Source: Devosia aquimaris
GTDB lineage: Bacteria; Pseudomonadota; Alphaproteobacteria; Rhizobiales; Devosiaceae
NCBI RefSeq assembly: GCF_020169335.1
Contig: NZ_JAIEZN010000001.1
Location: 1,381,426 to 1,445,425 of the forward strand
Direction: 5' to 3'
DNA: 64,000 nucleotides
In this document: positions 52,784-62,437 of the stretch, piece after piece
Position numbering within the stretch: the stretch's first letter is position 1
Layout of the letters: every line of letters begins with the position of its first letter
Position numbers and translations under genes: made by a program
The notes under the pieces: model-generated
Database searches by the model: none
What the model was told of the DNA's origin: nothing
Seen by the model: the letters and a program-made list of their open reading frames with translations, nothing else

Positions 52784-54046
52784 TCACGGCTGCTTGGCCA
52801 GGCTGTCGAAATAGGCCGATATGCCGCGTGCCAAGGCCTCGGCCGTCCGGTCCTGCCAGTCGCCCTGCAGCAGATTGGCCATGTCGTCCGCATTGGACAG
52901 AAAGCCCAGTTCGACAAGAATCGATGGAACATCAGGGGCTTGCAGCACGAAGAAGTCCGCCTGCCGCACCGGGAACCGCCGCATGGTCACGCTGGGCTCT
53001 AGCTGGCGCACGACGTCCTCGGCTAGCGTATAGGACTGGTGGCGCATTTCGCGCCGCATCAGGTCGAGCAGGATATCGACCACTTCCGGCGCCATCTGCG
53101 GTGCAGCAAATCCGGCGATAATGTCAGCCTTATTCTCCGATTCAGCTAACAACTTGTCCAGCACATCGGTCGCATTTTCGTCGCGCACATAGACGCTGGC
53201 GCCACGGATATCGGGTTGCTGGAAACTGTCGGCGTGAATGGAGATGAAGATGTCGGCCTTGTTGGCCCGCGCCAGCGCCACCCGCTCTTCCAGCCGCAGG
53301 AAGGAATCGTCCTCGCGGGTCAAAGCCACGTCGAACCGGCCCGAGGCGATCAGCAATTGCTGCAGCTTGAGGGAAAAGGCCAAGACAATGTCCTTTTCCT
53401 TGGCGCCGCTGAGCGCCTCGGCGCCACTGTCGATACCGCCATGGCCCGGGTCAATGACCACCAGCGGTCGTGTTGCAATGGGCAGCTCGGAGCCGCCGGC
53501 GGGCGTCGAGGTGGTCGCTTGCGGCACGCTGGCCGACGCGACCAGATCCTTGGCAACATTGGCGGCAAATTCCTCTGCTGTCGCCGGAATGATGTCCACC
53601 ACCAGGCGGGCGGGCTGATCCTCGAACGGGTCGAGCACATAGGCCTGCTGCACCTGGGCAGGCCCGGTGAGTATCAGCGTCGTGCGCACCCGGTCTGGGC
53701 CAGCCTGTTCAACCTCGTATTGCTCGATCATGCCCTCGCCCGCCGGCGTCCCCAGTGGTTCGGGCACGGAGAATGTCGCTGCGCGCACATCGATCGCCAG
53801 GCGATTGGGGTTGTCGAGCGAAACCAGCGCAAACTCGGTCTTGGCGGCAAGGTCAATCACCAGCCGCGCCCGTTCGGGCGTCGCGGTCACCCGCACATCC
53901 ATAACATTGGGCAGCCCGATGGGCGCCGCCTCGGCGGCGGTCGCGCTGGCCGCGGCATCCTGCGCAGCCGCTGGCATCGGGCCCAATGCCAGCGTCGCCA
54001 GCACCAGCGCCACGGACATCAGGACTTGACGGAATGGTGTGAACAC
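52784..54046 (-). CDS. N-acetylmuramoyl-L-alanine amidase (AMIN + Amidase_3), AmiC-like
   Basis: 420 residues. Signal peptide from GTG 54046 (MFTPFRQVLMSVALVLATLAL ... PAAAQ); an AMIN domain (about 65-165) that targets peptidoglycan or septum; catalytic Amidase_3 domain with IDPGHGGIDSGA, a Glu in ALTREDDSF-like loop, ISIHADSF and VLQAPDVPSILVELGFLSN. Zinc-dependent cleavage between MurNAc and the stem peptide during septation. The start decision is uncertain (GTG 54100 and ATG 54019 are in frame) but 54046 gives a basic N-region. Confidence 0.92.
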   Translation of the reverse strand: MFTPFRQVLMSVALVLATLALGPMPAAAQDAAASATAAEAAPIGLPNVMDVRVTATPERARLVIDLAAKTEFALVSLDNPNRLAIDVRAATFSVPEPLGTPAGEGMIEQYEVEQAGPDRVRTTLILTGPAQVQQAYVLDPFEDQPARLVVDIIPATAEEFAANVAKDLVASASVPQATTSTPAGGSELPIATRPLVVIDPGHGGIDSGAEALSGAKEKDIVLAFSLKLQQLLIASGRFDVALTREDDSFLRLEERVALARANKADIFISIHADSFQQPDIRGASVYVRDENATDVLDKLLAESENKADIIAGFAAPQMAPEVVDILLDLMRREMRHQSYTLAEDVVRQLEPSVTMRRFPVRQADFFVLQAPDVPSILVELGFLSNADDMANLLQGDWQDRTAEALARGISAYFDSLAKQP

Positions 54047-54654
54047 GCGCAGGCCGGCCCCCGGAGACTTGATGATGCCGCAACGCCGGCCCGATGGCAC
54101 GACTCTGCGGCGCGATCGCTCTTATGCGATGATTTGCAGGCGTGGCCAACCGGCGCACATAAATTTGCCCGGGCGCTCGGATTCTGACTTTCCTGTTGCC
54201 AATCGGTCGCAACATCCCTACACGCTAGAGGGGAAGCGCGAGCTTCTCGCTAGACCTGTTTGGGCAGTCTTTGGACCACCACAGCGACGCGGGAGGGGAG
54301 CCGTCCGGGAGCGAAGAGTATTCTCCGGGACAGGTTCAGAAGCGGCATTTCCAGCGCTTCGCTACGAATTTCGGTTCCTGTCGGACCGGACGGTTGTCGG
54401 CGTGATGTACGTCGCGGACAACCCAATAGGAAGAGGTCAGATGGCCCGCAAGCGGACAAGACGCGACGCGATCGAACATGACGATTGCCGTTTTGCCATG
54501 CTGCATCTTTCGGCCCTGATCAATCATACCGGCGCGCATGAGGCAGAGCTTTTGCGCGCACCCACCCCCAAACCATTCGCCTCGCACTGCGCCACCAGAA
54601 GGGGTCCGGCTATCCGGAACCCTCTTGTCGGCGCGCGAGCGCGCGGAGTTTTCT
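54047..54654. other. Long divergent region amidase / rne
   Basis: About 600 bases without a credible gene. A possible promoter TTGCCA (54196-54201) with TACACG 17 bases on would give rne a leader of more than 400 bases. Long, structured leaders are established as the site of RNase E autoregulation in enterobacteria; whether that holds here is inference. Small open frames here lack coding character. Confidence 0.5.
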
Positions 54655-57342
54655 ATGGCTACCAAGAGAATGCTGGTGGATGCCATCCACCCGGAAGAAA
54701 CACGGATCGTCGTCACTGAGGGAAACCGTCTCGAAGAATTCGACTTCGAATCAGCGACCCGCCGCCAGTTGCGGGGCAATATTTACCTCGCCAAGGTCAC
54801 GCGCGTAGAGCCGTCCCTGCAGGCGGCCTTCGTTGAATATGGCGGCAACCGCCACGGCTTCCTCGCTTTCAGCGAAATCCACCCCGACTACTATCAGATC
54901 CCCGTTGCCGACCGCGAAGCCCTGCTGCGCGACGAAGAGCACGACGACGATCATGCCGATGAGGCCGAAGAAGCCCCTGCCCCCGCAGAAGCGGCGGCAG
55001 AAGGCGACAGCGACGTCGACGCCCATGGTGACGAAGATGCCAGCCACATCGAGCAGGCGCCTGCCAATTCCGAACCGGTGGAATCCATCGGTGGCGCGGA
55101 CGCGCTTGAAGAAGTGCCCGAGCGTCGCCGCCAGAGCCCCAATCGCCGGCACTACAAGATCCAGGAAGTCATCAAGCGCCGCCAGGTCATGCTGGTGCAG
55201 GTCGTCAAGGAAGAACGTGGCAACAAAGGCGCTGCCCTGACCACCTATCTGTCCCTGGCCGGCCGCTATTCGGTGCTGATGCCCAACACCGCCCGTGGCG
55301 GCGGCATTTCCCGCAAGATCACCAATGCGGCCGATCGCAAGCGCCTCAAGGAAATCACCTCCGATCTCGAAGTGCCCCAGGGCATGGGCGTGATCCTGCG
55401 CACGGCCGGTGCAGCCCGCACCAAGGCCGAGGTCAAGCGCGACTTCGAATATCTGATGCGCCTGTGGGAGAGCGTGCGCGAACTCACCCTCAAGAGCCAG
55501 GCTCCCTGCCTGGTCTATGAGGAAGGCTCGCTGATCAAGCGGACCATTCGCGACCTCTACAACAAGGAAATCGACGAAGTCTTCGTGGCCGGCGACGACG
55601 CCTATGCCGAGGCGAAGGACTTCATGCGCATGATCATGCCGAGCCACGCCAAGAACGTGCAGCTCTACAAGGATGATCAGCCGCTGTTCTCCAAGTACGG
55701 CATCGAAGCCCAGCTCGATTCGATGTTCTCGCCCACGGTCACCCTGCCCTCGGGCGGCTATATCGTGATCAACCCGACCGAGGCGCTGGTTTCCATCGAC
55801 GTCAACTCGGGTCGCTCCACCAAGGAGCACAATATCGAGGACACCGCGCTCCAGACCAATCTGGAAGCCGCTGAAGAAGTGGCGCGCCAGTTGCGCCTGC
55901 GCGACCTCGCGGGCCTGATCGTCATCGACTTCATCGACATGATGGAGAACCGCTCCAACCGGGCCGTCGAGCGCAAGCTCAAGGATTGCCTCAAGGACGA
56001 CCGCGCCCGCATCCAGGTCGGCCGCATCAGCCATTTCGGCCTGATGGAAATGAGCCGCCAGCGCATCCGCTTTGGCGTGGTGGAAAGCTCCACCCACAAG
56101 TGCCCGATGTGCGATGGCACCGGCCTTGTGCGTTCCACCGAGTCGCTGGCGCTGATGATCATGCGCCACATTGAAGATCATGTGCTGCGCCGCCAGGGCC
56201 AGTCGATCAACGTCCGCGTGCCGGTCGAGGTTGCCCTGTACATCCTCAACTTCAAGCGCGAGACCCTCATCGCGCTCGAGATGCGCAATCAGCTCTCGAT
56301 CACCATCACCGCCGACGGCAAGATGACCGGGCACCAGTTCGCCATCGAAAAGGGCGAAGCCCGCGTCATGGCCTATGCCGAACAGCGTGCCACCGAGCAT
56401 GTCCGCGTCGATAGCGCCGTCATCGATGACGACATCGACGATGATATCGTCGACGAGGCTGAAGACGAAGACACCGAGGCCGAAGCCCGCCCGGCTGCCG
56501 CCGAAGCCGGCGAAGGCGAGAACGGCCGTCGCCGCCGCCGTCGCCGCCGTCGTGGCGGTGCCGATCGTGGTGACGACAATGGCGCCCGCCCGCAGCAGCG
56601 CGCCGCTCAGGCGGCACCGGTTGATGGCGAAACCGAAGCCGACGCGGAAGAGGCCGAGGGCGAGGATGGCGAAGACGCCGCAGCACGTCCCGCTGGCGAA
56701 ACCCAGGGCGAGGGCGAACTGCGCAAGCGCCGCCGTCGCGGCCGTCGCGGTGGCCGTCGCAACCGTCGTGATGGCGAAGAGTCCAGCGAACAGGCCGCGG
56801 TCGCTGCCGTGGTGAGCGATGCCACCGAGGCAGCGGTCGAAGCGGAACCCGAGGCCAGCGCTGTTGCCGAGGCACCTGCCGAGGCGGCTGAAGTGGCCGT
56901 CGAGGCTCCGGTCGTGGCCGAAGAAGCCCCGGCCGAAAAGCCCAAGCGCACTCGCCGCCGCAAGACGGCAGCTTCCGAAGAAGCGCCGGCAGCGGAAACC
57001 GCAGAACCCGCTCCCGCCGATGCAGCCGCCCCTGAAGCGGCCGCCGAGGAAAAGCCCAAGCGCAAGCCGCGTGCCCGCAAGCCCAAGGCTGAAGCAACCG
57101 AGACCGCGGCGGCTGAAGCCACAGCGCCGGAAGCCGTGGCTGCCCCCGAGCCGGCTCCCGCAGCACCTGCTGCCGCGCCGGCAGAAGAGGCTGCGCCCAA
57201 GTCGCGCCGCGTCAAGAAGGAACTGCCGGCCGAAGGCATCGTGGTCTCTTCCAGTGCTGCACCGGCTGAAAAGCCTGCCGGCGAAGAGCCCGAGCCCAAG
57301 AAGAAGGCCGGCTGGTGGCAGCGCCGCCTCGGCCTCGGCTAG
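54655..57342 (+). CDS. rne: Ribonuclease E
   Basis: 895 residues. N-terminal S1 domain split by an acidic insert (about 85-140, rich in Asp/Glu/Ala), which is typical of alphaproteobacteria; the 5'-sensor and DNase-like region with VSIDVNSGRSTKEHNIEDTA and IVIDFIDMM; Zn-link CPMCDGTG. After about residue 600 a disordered tail alternates acidic stretches with Arg-rich patches (RRRRRRRRRGG, KRRRRGRRGGRRNRR) that bind RNA and degradosome partners, ending GWWQRRLGLG. Start ATG 54655 has GCGGAG upstream. Initiates mRNA decay and rRNA/tRNA processing. Confidence 0.97.
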   Translation: MATKRMLVDAIHPEETRIVVTEGNRLEEFDFESATRRQLRGNIYLAKVTRVEPSLQAAFVEYGGNRHGFLAFSEIHPDYYQIPVADREALLRDEEHDDDHADEAEEAPAPAEAAAEGDSDVDAHGDEDASHIEQAPANSEPVESIGGADALEEVPERRRQSPNRRHYKIQEVIKRRQVMLVQVVKEERGNKGAALTTYLSLAGRYSVLMPNTARGGGISRKITNAADRKRLKEITSDLEVPQGMGVILRTAGAARTKAEVKRDFEYLMRLWESVRELTLKSQAPCLVYEEGSLIKRTIRDLYNKEIDEVFVAGDDAYAEAKDFMRMIMPSHAKNVQLYKDDQPLFSKYGIEAQLDSMFSPTVTLPSGGYIVINPTEALVSIDVNSGRSTKEHNIEDTALQTNLEAAEEVARQLRLRDLAGLIVIDFIDMMENRSNRAVERKLKDCLKDDRARIQVGRISHFGLMEMSRQRIRFGVVESSTHKCPMCDGTGLVRSTESLALMIMRHIEDHVLRRQGQSINVRVPVEVALYILNFKRETLIALEMRNQLSITITADGKMTGHQFAIEKGEARVMAYAEQRATEHVRVDSAVIDDDIDDDIVDEAEDEDTEAEARPAAAEAGEGENGRRRRRRRRRGGADRGDDNGARPQQRAAQAAPVDGETEADAEEAEGEDGEDAAARPAGETQGEGELRKRRRRGRRGGRRNRRDGEESSEQAAVAAVVSDATEAAVEAEPEASAVAEAPAEAAEVAVEAPVVAEEAPAEKPKRTRRRKTAASEEAPAAETAEPAPADAAAPEAAAEEKPKRKPRARKPKAEATETAAAEATAPEAVAAPEPAPAAPAAAPAEEAAPKSRRVKKELPAEGIVVSSSAAPAEKPAGEEPEPKKKAGWWQRRLGLG

Positions 57343-57350
57343 AACGATCA

Positions 57351-57374
57351 AGAGGCGGCCCCTGGGCCGCCTCT
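57351..57374 (+). terminator. Terminator of rne
   Basis: Perfect 10-bp stem AGAGGCGGCC / GGCCGCCTCT with a four-base loop followed by TTGCTTTT. Confidence 0.85.
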
Positions 57375-57390
57375 TTGCTTTTGAGCCACC

Positions 57391-58083
57391 ATGTCCCGTA
57401 CCAGCCGCCTGCTCGATCTGCTGCAATTGCTCCGCAACCGGTCTACGCCGGTCACCGGGCCTGACCTTGCACGGGAACTGGGCATCTCCATCCGCACGCT
57501 CTATCGCGATATTGCCACGCTACAGGGCCAGGGCGCCGACATCGTCGGGGAGCCGGGCCTGGGCTATGTGCTGCGCCCCGGCTTCACGCTGCCGCCGCTG
57601 ATGTTCTCTGCCGATGAAATCGAGGCCCTGGTGCTCGGCTCACGCTGGGTCGCTGCGCGCTCCGACGACCATCGCCTGAGCCAGTCAGCGCAGCAGGCCC
57701 TGTCCAAGATCACCGCCGTCCTGCCCAAGGATCTGCGCGAACGCGCCGAGGCCACCAATCTCCTCGTGGCCCGCAACACGCCAGCGCCCGCCCGGATTGA
57801 CGCCAGTCTCATCCGCCTTGCCATCCGCAACGAGCACAAGCTGGCCATCACCTATCGTGGCCCCGATGGGGCAGAGACCGAGCGCACCATCTGGCCCTTC
57901 CTGATCGGCTTTTTCGACGAAGCCCGCGTGGTCGCCGGCTGGTGCGAACTGCGTCAGGCCTATCGTCATTTCCGCATTGACCGCATCACCGCGCTCACCA
58001 CGCTGGCGGATCGCTACCCGCGGCGCCGTGGCGTCATGCTCAAGGAATGGCGCGCCATCAACGCCGTGCCGCCGCAGCCCTGA
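57391..58083 (+). CDS. HTH-WYL transcriptional regulator (YafY/DeoR-like)
   Basis: 230 residues. HTH_11 winged helix at the N terminus (about 1-60: SRLLDLLQLLRNRSTPVTG ... ISIRTLYRDIATLQ), followed by the WYL domain in which AITYRGPDGAETERTIWPF stands for the WYL-type ligand region. Such regulators often neighbour and control a VOC/glyoxalase gene, as here (the next gene begins 64 bases on). No operator could be identified by eye. Ligand unknown. Confidence 0.88.
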   Translation: MSRTSRLLDLLQLLRNRSTPVTGPDLARELGISIRTLYRDIATLQGQGADIVGEPGLGYVLRPGFTLPPLMFSADEIEALVLGSRWVAARSDDHRLSQSAQQALSKITAVLPKDLRERAEATNLLVARNTPAPARIDASLIRLAIRNEHKLAITYRGPDGAETERTIWPFLIGFFDEARVVAGWCELRQAYRHFRIDRITALTTLADRYPRRRGVMLKEWRAINAVPPQP

Positions 58084-58147
58084 CAGCCACTGCCGAAAAC
58101 TGACAGCGCCGTTGGCTAGGGTCTCCCCATACCCAAGGAGACATCCC

Positions 58148-58519
58148 ATGCCGACCCTCAACTACATCCTGCTCGCCGTCGCCGACCCCGCTGCCAGCGC
58201 CCGCTTCTACACCGCCCTGCTCGGCCGCGAACCCGTGGAAAACTCGCCCACCTTCGTGCTCTATGTGCTGCCCAATGGCCTCAAGCTGGGCCTCTGGATC
58301 GCCAAAGACATCGTCCCGGCCCCCAAGCCCGCAGGCGGCGTCGAAGTCACCTTCAGCCACGCCACCGACGACGATGTGCGGGCGACCTATGCCGACTGGC
58401 AGACCCGGGCAGAAATCCTGCAGCAGCCCACGACCATGGATTTCGGGTTCACCTTTGTCGCCGCCGACCCCGACGGGCACCGTCTGCGGGTCTTTGCACC
58501 AGCCGCCAATCCGCGCTAG
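58148..58519 (+). CDS. VOC-family protein (glyoxalase/bleomycin-resistance fold)
   Basis: 123 residues, two beta-alpha-beta-beta-beta modules. It starts MPTLNYILLAVADPAASARFY and contains PDGHRLRVFAPA at the end. Residues resembling metal ligands are not complete, so it may be a binding rather than catalytic protein. ATG 58148 follows AAGGAGACATCCC. Probably co-transcribed with and regulated by the WYL regulator. Confidence 0.85.
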   Translation: MPTLNYILLAVADPAASARFYTALLGREPVENSPTFVLYVLPNGLKLGLWIAKDIVPAPKPAGGVEVTFSHATDDDVRATYADWQTRAEILQQPTTMDFGFTFVAADPDGHRLRVFAPAANPR

Positions 58520-58528
58520 CGCTGCGGC

Positions 58529-59110
58529 TCAATGGGCCTTGTGCGCCTCCTGGCGGCGCACAATGGCCACGCCCGCCTCCACCGTGCGCAGAATGGTCAG
58601 CCGCGCATGCGGCTCCTCCGGCTTGCGGTGTGGCGACACGGGCTGATGCTTGTCCAGCCGGTGGCGATCCGGCCCCAGATAGTGCCGCGTCTCGATATAG
58701 AGATGTTCCTGACCGATCTGGGCAGCCAGCCGCGTCGCGATCGTCCGCCCGTCCTCGGGCACATTGATCACATCGTCAAAGCCCAGCTCGATATTGGCCA
58801 ACACCTCGTCCGGCTTGGCCTCGCGCAGGAACAGCACCACCGGCGCATAGCTCAGGCTGACTGTTCCGGATTGCCGCACAGCCTGCAGAACCAGCCGCCT
58901 TGCAGCCGTGTCGAGATCAAAATGCACCAGGAAGAACACCAACCGGTGGTCGAAGTCATGCGGCACCAGCTTGACCGTCGGCCCCACGACAGCGCCAAAC
59001 CGCAGCTTCTCGGCCAGTCGCATCAGCGCCGCGCCGTCGGTGTCGTTGCCGGCACGCACAATGGCCACGCAATGGGCCAATATGCCGGGGTCGGCGGGAT
59101 GGGTATGCAT
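58529..59110 (-). CDS. Receiver-like protein of unknown function (193 aa)
   Basis: No confident family name. Residues about 45-165 have the alternating pattern of a response-regulator receiver (PVVLFLREAKPDEVLANIELGFDDVINVPEDGRTIATRLAAQI), with FDDVI near where alpha-4/beta-5 would be; the phospho-acceptor Asp position is not clear, so phosphorylation may be absent. The YIETRHYLGPDRHRL segment is a recurrent motif in a family seen in Hyphomicrobiales. N- and C-terminal tails are polar. ATG 59110 follows GGGAGGTCCGGACC. Function unknown. Confidence 0.75.
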   Translation of the reverse strand: MHTHPADPGILAHCVAIVRAGNDTDGAALMRLAEKLRFGAVVGPTVKLVPHDFDHRLVFFLVHFDLDTAARRLVLQAVRQSGTVSLSYAPVVLFLREAKPDEVLANIELGFDDVINVPEDGRTIATRLAAQIGQEHLYIETRHYLGPDRHRLDKHQPVSPHRKPEEPHARLTILRTVEAGVAIVRRQEAHKAH

Positions 59111-59181
59111 GGTCCGGACCTCCCAATCCTTCCTGCTCCCGCCAATCGTGCCAGCAAGGGCTTAACGATGCGCTATGCCGC

Positions 59182-60333
59182 TCAGCGCCGTCGTAGCCAG
59201 CCGCCCATGCGCTCGATGGCCTGCTCGACGCTTGTGCCCGTCCCGGCATAGGAGAAGCGCACAAAACCATGCCCATCGGTGCGGTCGAAGTCGACGCCCG
59301 GCGTCGCCGCCACCCCGGCCTCGTCCAGCATCCGCGCGCAGAAATCCATGGCGTCGTTGGAGAAGGCCGAAATCCCCGCATAGGCATAAAAGGCGCCATC
59401 CGACGGTGCGCCAACCTCAAAGCCCAGCTCGGCCAGCCCTGCGGTTAGCCGTAACCGGTTGGTTGCATATGCCGCCTTCTGTTCCTCGGCATAGTCGCGC
59501 TCGCCCAGCGCCACCGTGGCGGCGATCTGGCTCAGCGTCGGCGCCGAAATGAACAGGTTCTGCTGCAGGATTTCGGCGCGGCGCACGAAGCGCTCGGGCA
59601 CCACCATCCAGCCGATGCGCCAGCCGGTCATGCAGTAGTATTTCGAGAAGCTGTTGATGATGATGGCCTGATCGGTCAATTCAAGCGCGCTCACCGACGG
59701 GCCGCGATAATCCAGCCCATGGTAGATTTCGTCGGAAATGAAGGTCACGCCCAGCCGCGCGCAGGTCTCGACGATCTCCTGCAGGCCGGCACGATCCACC
59801 GCCGCGCCGGTCGGATTGGCCGGGCTGGCAAACAGCAGCCCGTCGAACGGCGCCCGCGCATGGGCTGCGGCGATATCGGCGCCGGTCAGGCGCCAGCCAT
59901 TGGCCGCGGTCACCGGAATTTCCGCCACGCCAAAGCCCAGGCCCAGCAGTGTGTTCACATAGGCCGGATAGCCCGGGCGGGTGACCGCGATGCGCGCGCC
60001 CGGCCGGAAGGCGGCGTGGAACGCCAGGATGAAGCCGGACGACGAGCCCATGGTGCAGATGATGGCCTCGGGATCCACCGCCACGCCGTGCTGGCTCTGG
60101 TAGTAGTCCACCAGCCCGGCCCGCAGTTCCGCCAGGCCCTTGGCATTGGTATAGCCCTGCGCTGCCGGCAGCGCCTGGCGCACCGCCTCGAGCACTTTGG
60201 GCGCAGGCGGCGCGCCCGGCTCGCCCACCTCAAGGTGGCAGATGCTGCGGCCCGTGGCCTCCAGCGCCTTGGCGCGCTTGAGGATTTCCATCGCCTGAAA
60301 CGGCATCAGCCCGTCTGTGGTCGGATCGATCAT
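59182..60333 (-). CDS. Class I/II PLP-dependent aminotransferase
   Basis: 383 residues, fold type I. Substrate-carboxylate binding N terminus (LEVGEPGAPPAPKVLEA), LLFASPANPTGA with the PLP-ring Asn, FISDEIYHGLDY, and PLP lysine in IINSFSKYYCMTGWRIGW. The Arg for the alpha-carboxylate is near FVRFSYAG. Resembles aspartate/aromatic aminotransferases of subgroup I-gamma; the substrate is not determined. Stand-alone gene. Confidence 0.92.
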   Translation of the reverse strand: MIDPTTDGLMPFQAMEILKRAKALEATGRSICHLEVGEPGAPPAPKVLEAVRQALPAAQGYTNAKGLAELRAGLVDYYQSQHGVAVDPEAIICTMGSSSGFILAFHAAFRPGARIAVTRPGYPAYVNTLLGLGFGVAEIPVTAANGWRLTGADIAAAHARAPFDGLLFASPANPTGAAVDRAGLQEIVETCARLGVTFISDEIYHGLDYRGPSVSALELTDQAIIINSFSKYYCMTGWRIGWMVVPERFVRRAEILQQNLFISAPTLSQIAATVALGERDYAEEQKAAYATNRLRLTAGLAELGFEVGAPSDGAFYAYAGISAFSNDAMDFCARMLDEAGVAATPGVDFDRTDGHGFVRFSYAGTGTSVEQAIERMGGWLRRR

Positions 60334-60490
60334 GGCAGGTCCCTTTGCTCCGGCATCGCCTAGCCTGATTGGCGCCCCCTCTCAACAACATTTGATGGGG
60401 CGCTGAGCAAGCCGTTCACTCCTGGGTGCTAAACTGGCATCGCGTCTGCTAGAAGGCTGCGCACAGATCCTTCCGGAGTTTCAATCCCTC

Positions 60491-61363
60491 ATGTCGCGCG
60501 TATCCATCGCCCTCGTCGCCCTGGCCGGCATCCTTGCAGGCGCCCTGGGCTATTCGGTGCTCAATCGGCCTGCGCCAGAGACCGATACGGCCAGCGTGCA
60601 GGCCATGATCGATTCCGCCATCTCCGCCTATGATGCCAAGCGCCTGGCGGAGCAGCCCGCCGCCCCGCAACAGGATGTCGCGGCCATCAGCCAGGACCAG
60701 ATCAACCCCATGATCGAATCCTTCCTCATGGGCGACCCCACCATCCTGCAGCGCATGTCGGTGGCGCTCGACACCAGGATGCGCGCCGAGGAAAAGGCCA
60801 AGGCCACCTCCGCCATCGCCACCATGCGCGACAAGATCTTCAACGACCCACGACAGGTCGTGCTTGGCAACCCCGATGGGGACGTTACCCTGGTCGAGTT
60901 CTTCGACTACAACTGCGGCTATTGCCGCTCGGCCCTGCCCGATATGGCTGCACTCCTGGCCGAAGACCCCAATCTGCGCGTCGTGCTCAAGGAATTCCCC
61001 ATTCTCTCCAACGAATCCATCGATGCGGCCCGCGTGGCCGTGCTGGTGGGCGATGCCGACGTGGACTACTGGAGCTTCCACGAGGCCCTCTTCACCAGCC
61101 GCGGCAAGGTGGACAAGCAGGTGGCGCTCGACGCCGCCGCCAATCTCGGCCTGAGCCCGGTGACCCTCGAGCTCGACATGGGCACCCCAACCGTGGCCGA
61201 GACCATCCAGACCTCCTATGAGATCGCCAAGGCGCTCAACATCACCGGCACGCCCACCTACATCATCGGCAACGAGATCATTCCGGGCGCCATCGGGCTC
61301 GATGAACTGCGCAGCCGCATCGCCAATATGCGCGCCTGTGGCGAGACCGCCTGCGAAGGCTGA
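60491..61363 (+). CDS. DsbA-family thiol oxidoreductase, exported
   Basis: 290 residues. N-terminal signal/anchor (IALVALAGILAGALGYSVL), a helical stretch (about 35-125), then a thioredoxin fold with active-site C142-G-Y-C145 (DYNCGYCRSALPDM) and cis-Pro loop TGTPTYIIGNE. A DsbA/ScsC-like disulfide oxidase or isomerase in the periplasm. Its place before aroQ-accB-accC is common in alphaproteobacteria. Confidence 0.9.
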   Translation: MSRVSIALVALAGILAGALGYSVLNRPAPETDTASVQAMIDSAISAYDAKRLAEQPAAPQQDVAAISQDQINPMIESFLMGDPTILQRMSVALDTRMRAEEKAKATSAIATMRDKIFNDPRQVVLGNPDGDVTLVEFFDYNCGYCRSALPDMAALLAEDPNLRVVLKEFPILSNESIDAARVAVLVGDADVDYWSFHEALFTSRGKVDKQVALDAAANLGLSPVTLELDMGTPTVAETIQTSYEIAKALNITGTPTYIIGNEIIPGAIGLDELRSRIANMRACGETACEG

Positions 61364-61457
61364 TCGCGCGCGGCAAGCGCGGCGCTTTGCCTTTTCGGTG
61401 CAATTCGTGTAACCGCGCTTGCTTCAGCATCCGGACCCGGTGCACAAGGCACAAACA

Positions 61458-61895
61458 ATGGCAAAGCGCGTTCTCGTCCTCAATGGCCCGAACCTCAACC
61501 TGCTCGGCACCCGCGAGCCGGGCATCTATGGTGCGCACACGCTCAAGGACGTCGAAACGCTCTGCAAGCAGACGGCGACGGAACTGGGCCTGACCATCGA
61601 TTTCAGACAGTCCAACCACGAGGGCGAACTGGTCACCTGGATCCAGGATGCCCGCAAGACGGCGGATGCCATCGTCATAAATCCGGCTGCCTATTCCCAT
61701 ACATCGATTGCCATCCCTGATGCGATCAAGGCTGTGGGCCTGCCCGTGGCCGAAGTCCATCTCAGTAACATCCACCAGCGCGAGGCATTCCGGCACCATT
61801 CCTATGTGTCGGCCGCCGCACTGGGCGTCATTTGCGGGTTTGGAGTGACCGGGTATAGACTGGCGCTCATAGCCCTCGCAGAGAAACTCAAATAA
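61458..61895 (+). CDS. aroQ: 3-dehydroquinate dehydratase, type II
   Basis: 145 residues. Type II motif [17 protein letters not shown] with catalytic Tyr24, [28 protein letters not shown] with His, and [12 protein letters not shown]. Dodecameric enzyme of the shikimate pathway. ATG 61458 after CAAGGCACAAACA. Upstream of accB by 34 bases. Confidence 0.96.
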   Translation: MAKRVLVLNGPNLNLLGTREPGIYGAHTLKDVETLCKQTATELGLTIDFRQSNHEGELVTWIQDARKTADAIVINPAAYSHTSIAIPDAIKAVGLPVAEVHLSNIHQREAFRHHSYVSAAALGVICGFGVTGYRLALIALAEKLK

Positions 61896-61929
61896 CGATC
61901 AACGCGTACCGCGCGGGAGACCGACAAGA

Positions 61930-62427
61930 ATGACCAAGTCATCGCAAGTGGATCAGGACCTGATCCGTGCCATCGCCGAACTGCTCAACAAGGAAGATCT
62001 CGCCGAGATCGAAATCGAGCAGGAGGATTTCCGGGTCCGCGTCACCCGCTCCTATCCCAACGAAGCCGTGACCTATGCCGCGCCGCCGCAGCAGCACTAT
62101 GTGCAGGCCCCGCAGGCCGCACCGGCCTCTGTCACGCCCGCCGGCTCCGTGCCCGCCGCCGCTCCGGCCGCTGTGGAAGACCTCTCGTCCAACCCCGGCA
62201 CCCTCACCTCCCCCATGGTCGGCACCGCCTACCGTTCGCCCGAGCCCGGCAAGCCGGCCTTTGTTGAAGTGGGCGCCAAGGTGACCGAAGGTCAGACCAT
62301 GCTGATCATCGAAGCCATGAAGACCATGAATCAGATCCCGGCCCATCGCTCGGGCACCGTCACGCGCATCCTCGTCCAGGATGCTCAGCCGGTGGAATAC
62401 GGCGAGCCACTCGTCGTCATCGAGTAA
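61930..62427 (+). CDS. accB: Acetyl-CoA carboxylase biotin carboxyl carrier protein
   Basis: 165 residues. N-terminal helical domain, Ala/Pro-rich linker (about 60-90) and biotinyl domain with the biotin Lys at about 130 ([13 protein letters not shown]). Carries CO2 between AccC and AccAD in fatty-acid synthesis. ATG 61930 after GGGAGACCGACAAGA. Ten bases ahead of accC. Confidence 0.96.
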   Translation: MTKSSQVDQDLIRAIAELLNKEDLAEIEIEQEDFRVRVTRSYPNEAVTYAAPPQQHYVQAPQAAPASVTPAGSVPAAAPAAVEDLSSNPGTLTSPMVGTAYRSPEPGKPAFVEVGAKVTEGQTMLIIEAMKTMNQIPAHRSGTVTRILVQDAQPVEYGEPLVVIE

Positions 62428-62437
62428 GGGGGACTTC

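Noticed and set aside
54751..57426. 891-codon open frame antisense to rne
   Set aside because: Mirror of a GC-rich, Ala/Arg/Glu-biased gene; the predicted protein is a run of Gly/Leu/Arg with no motif, and rne itself is certain.
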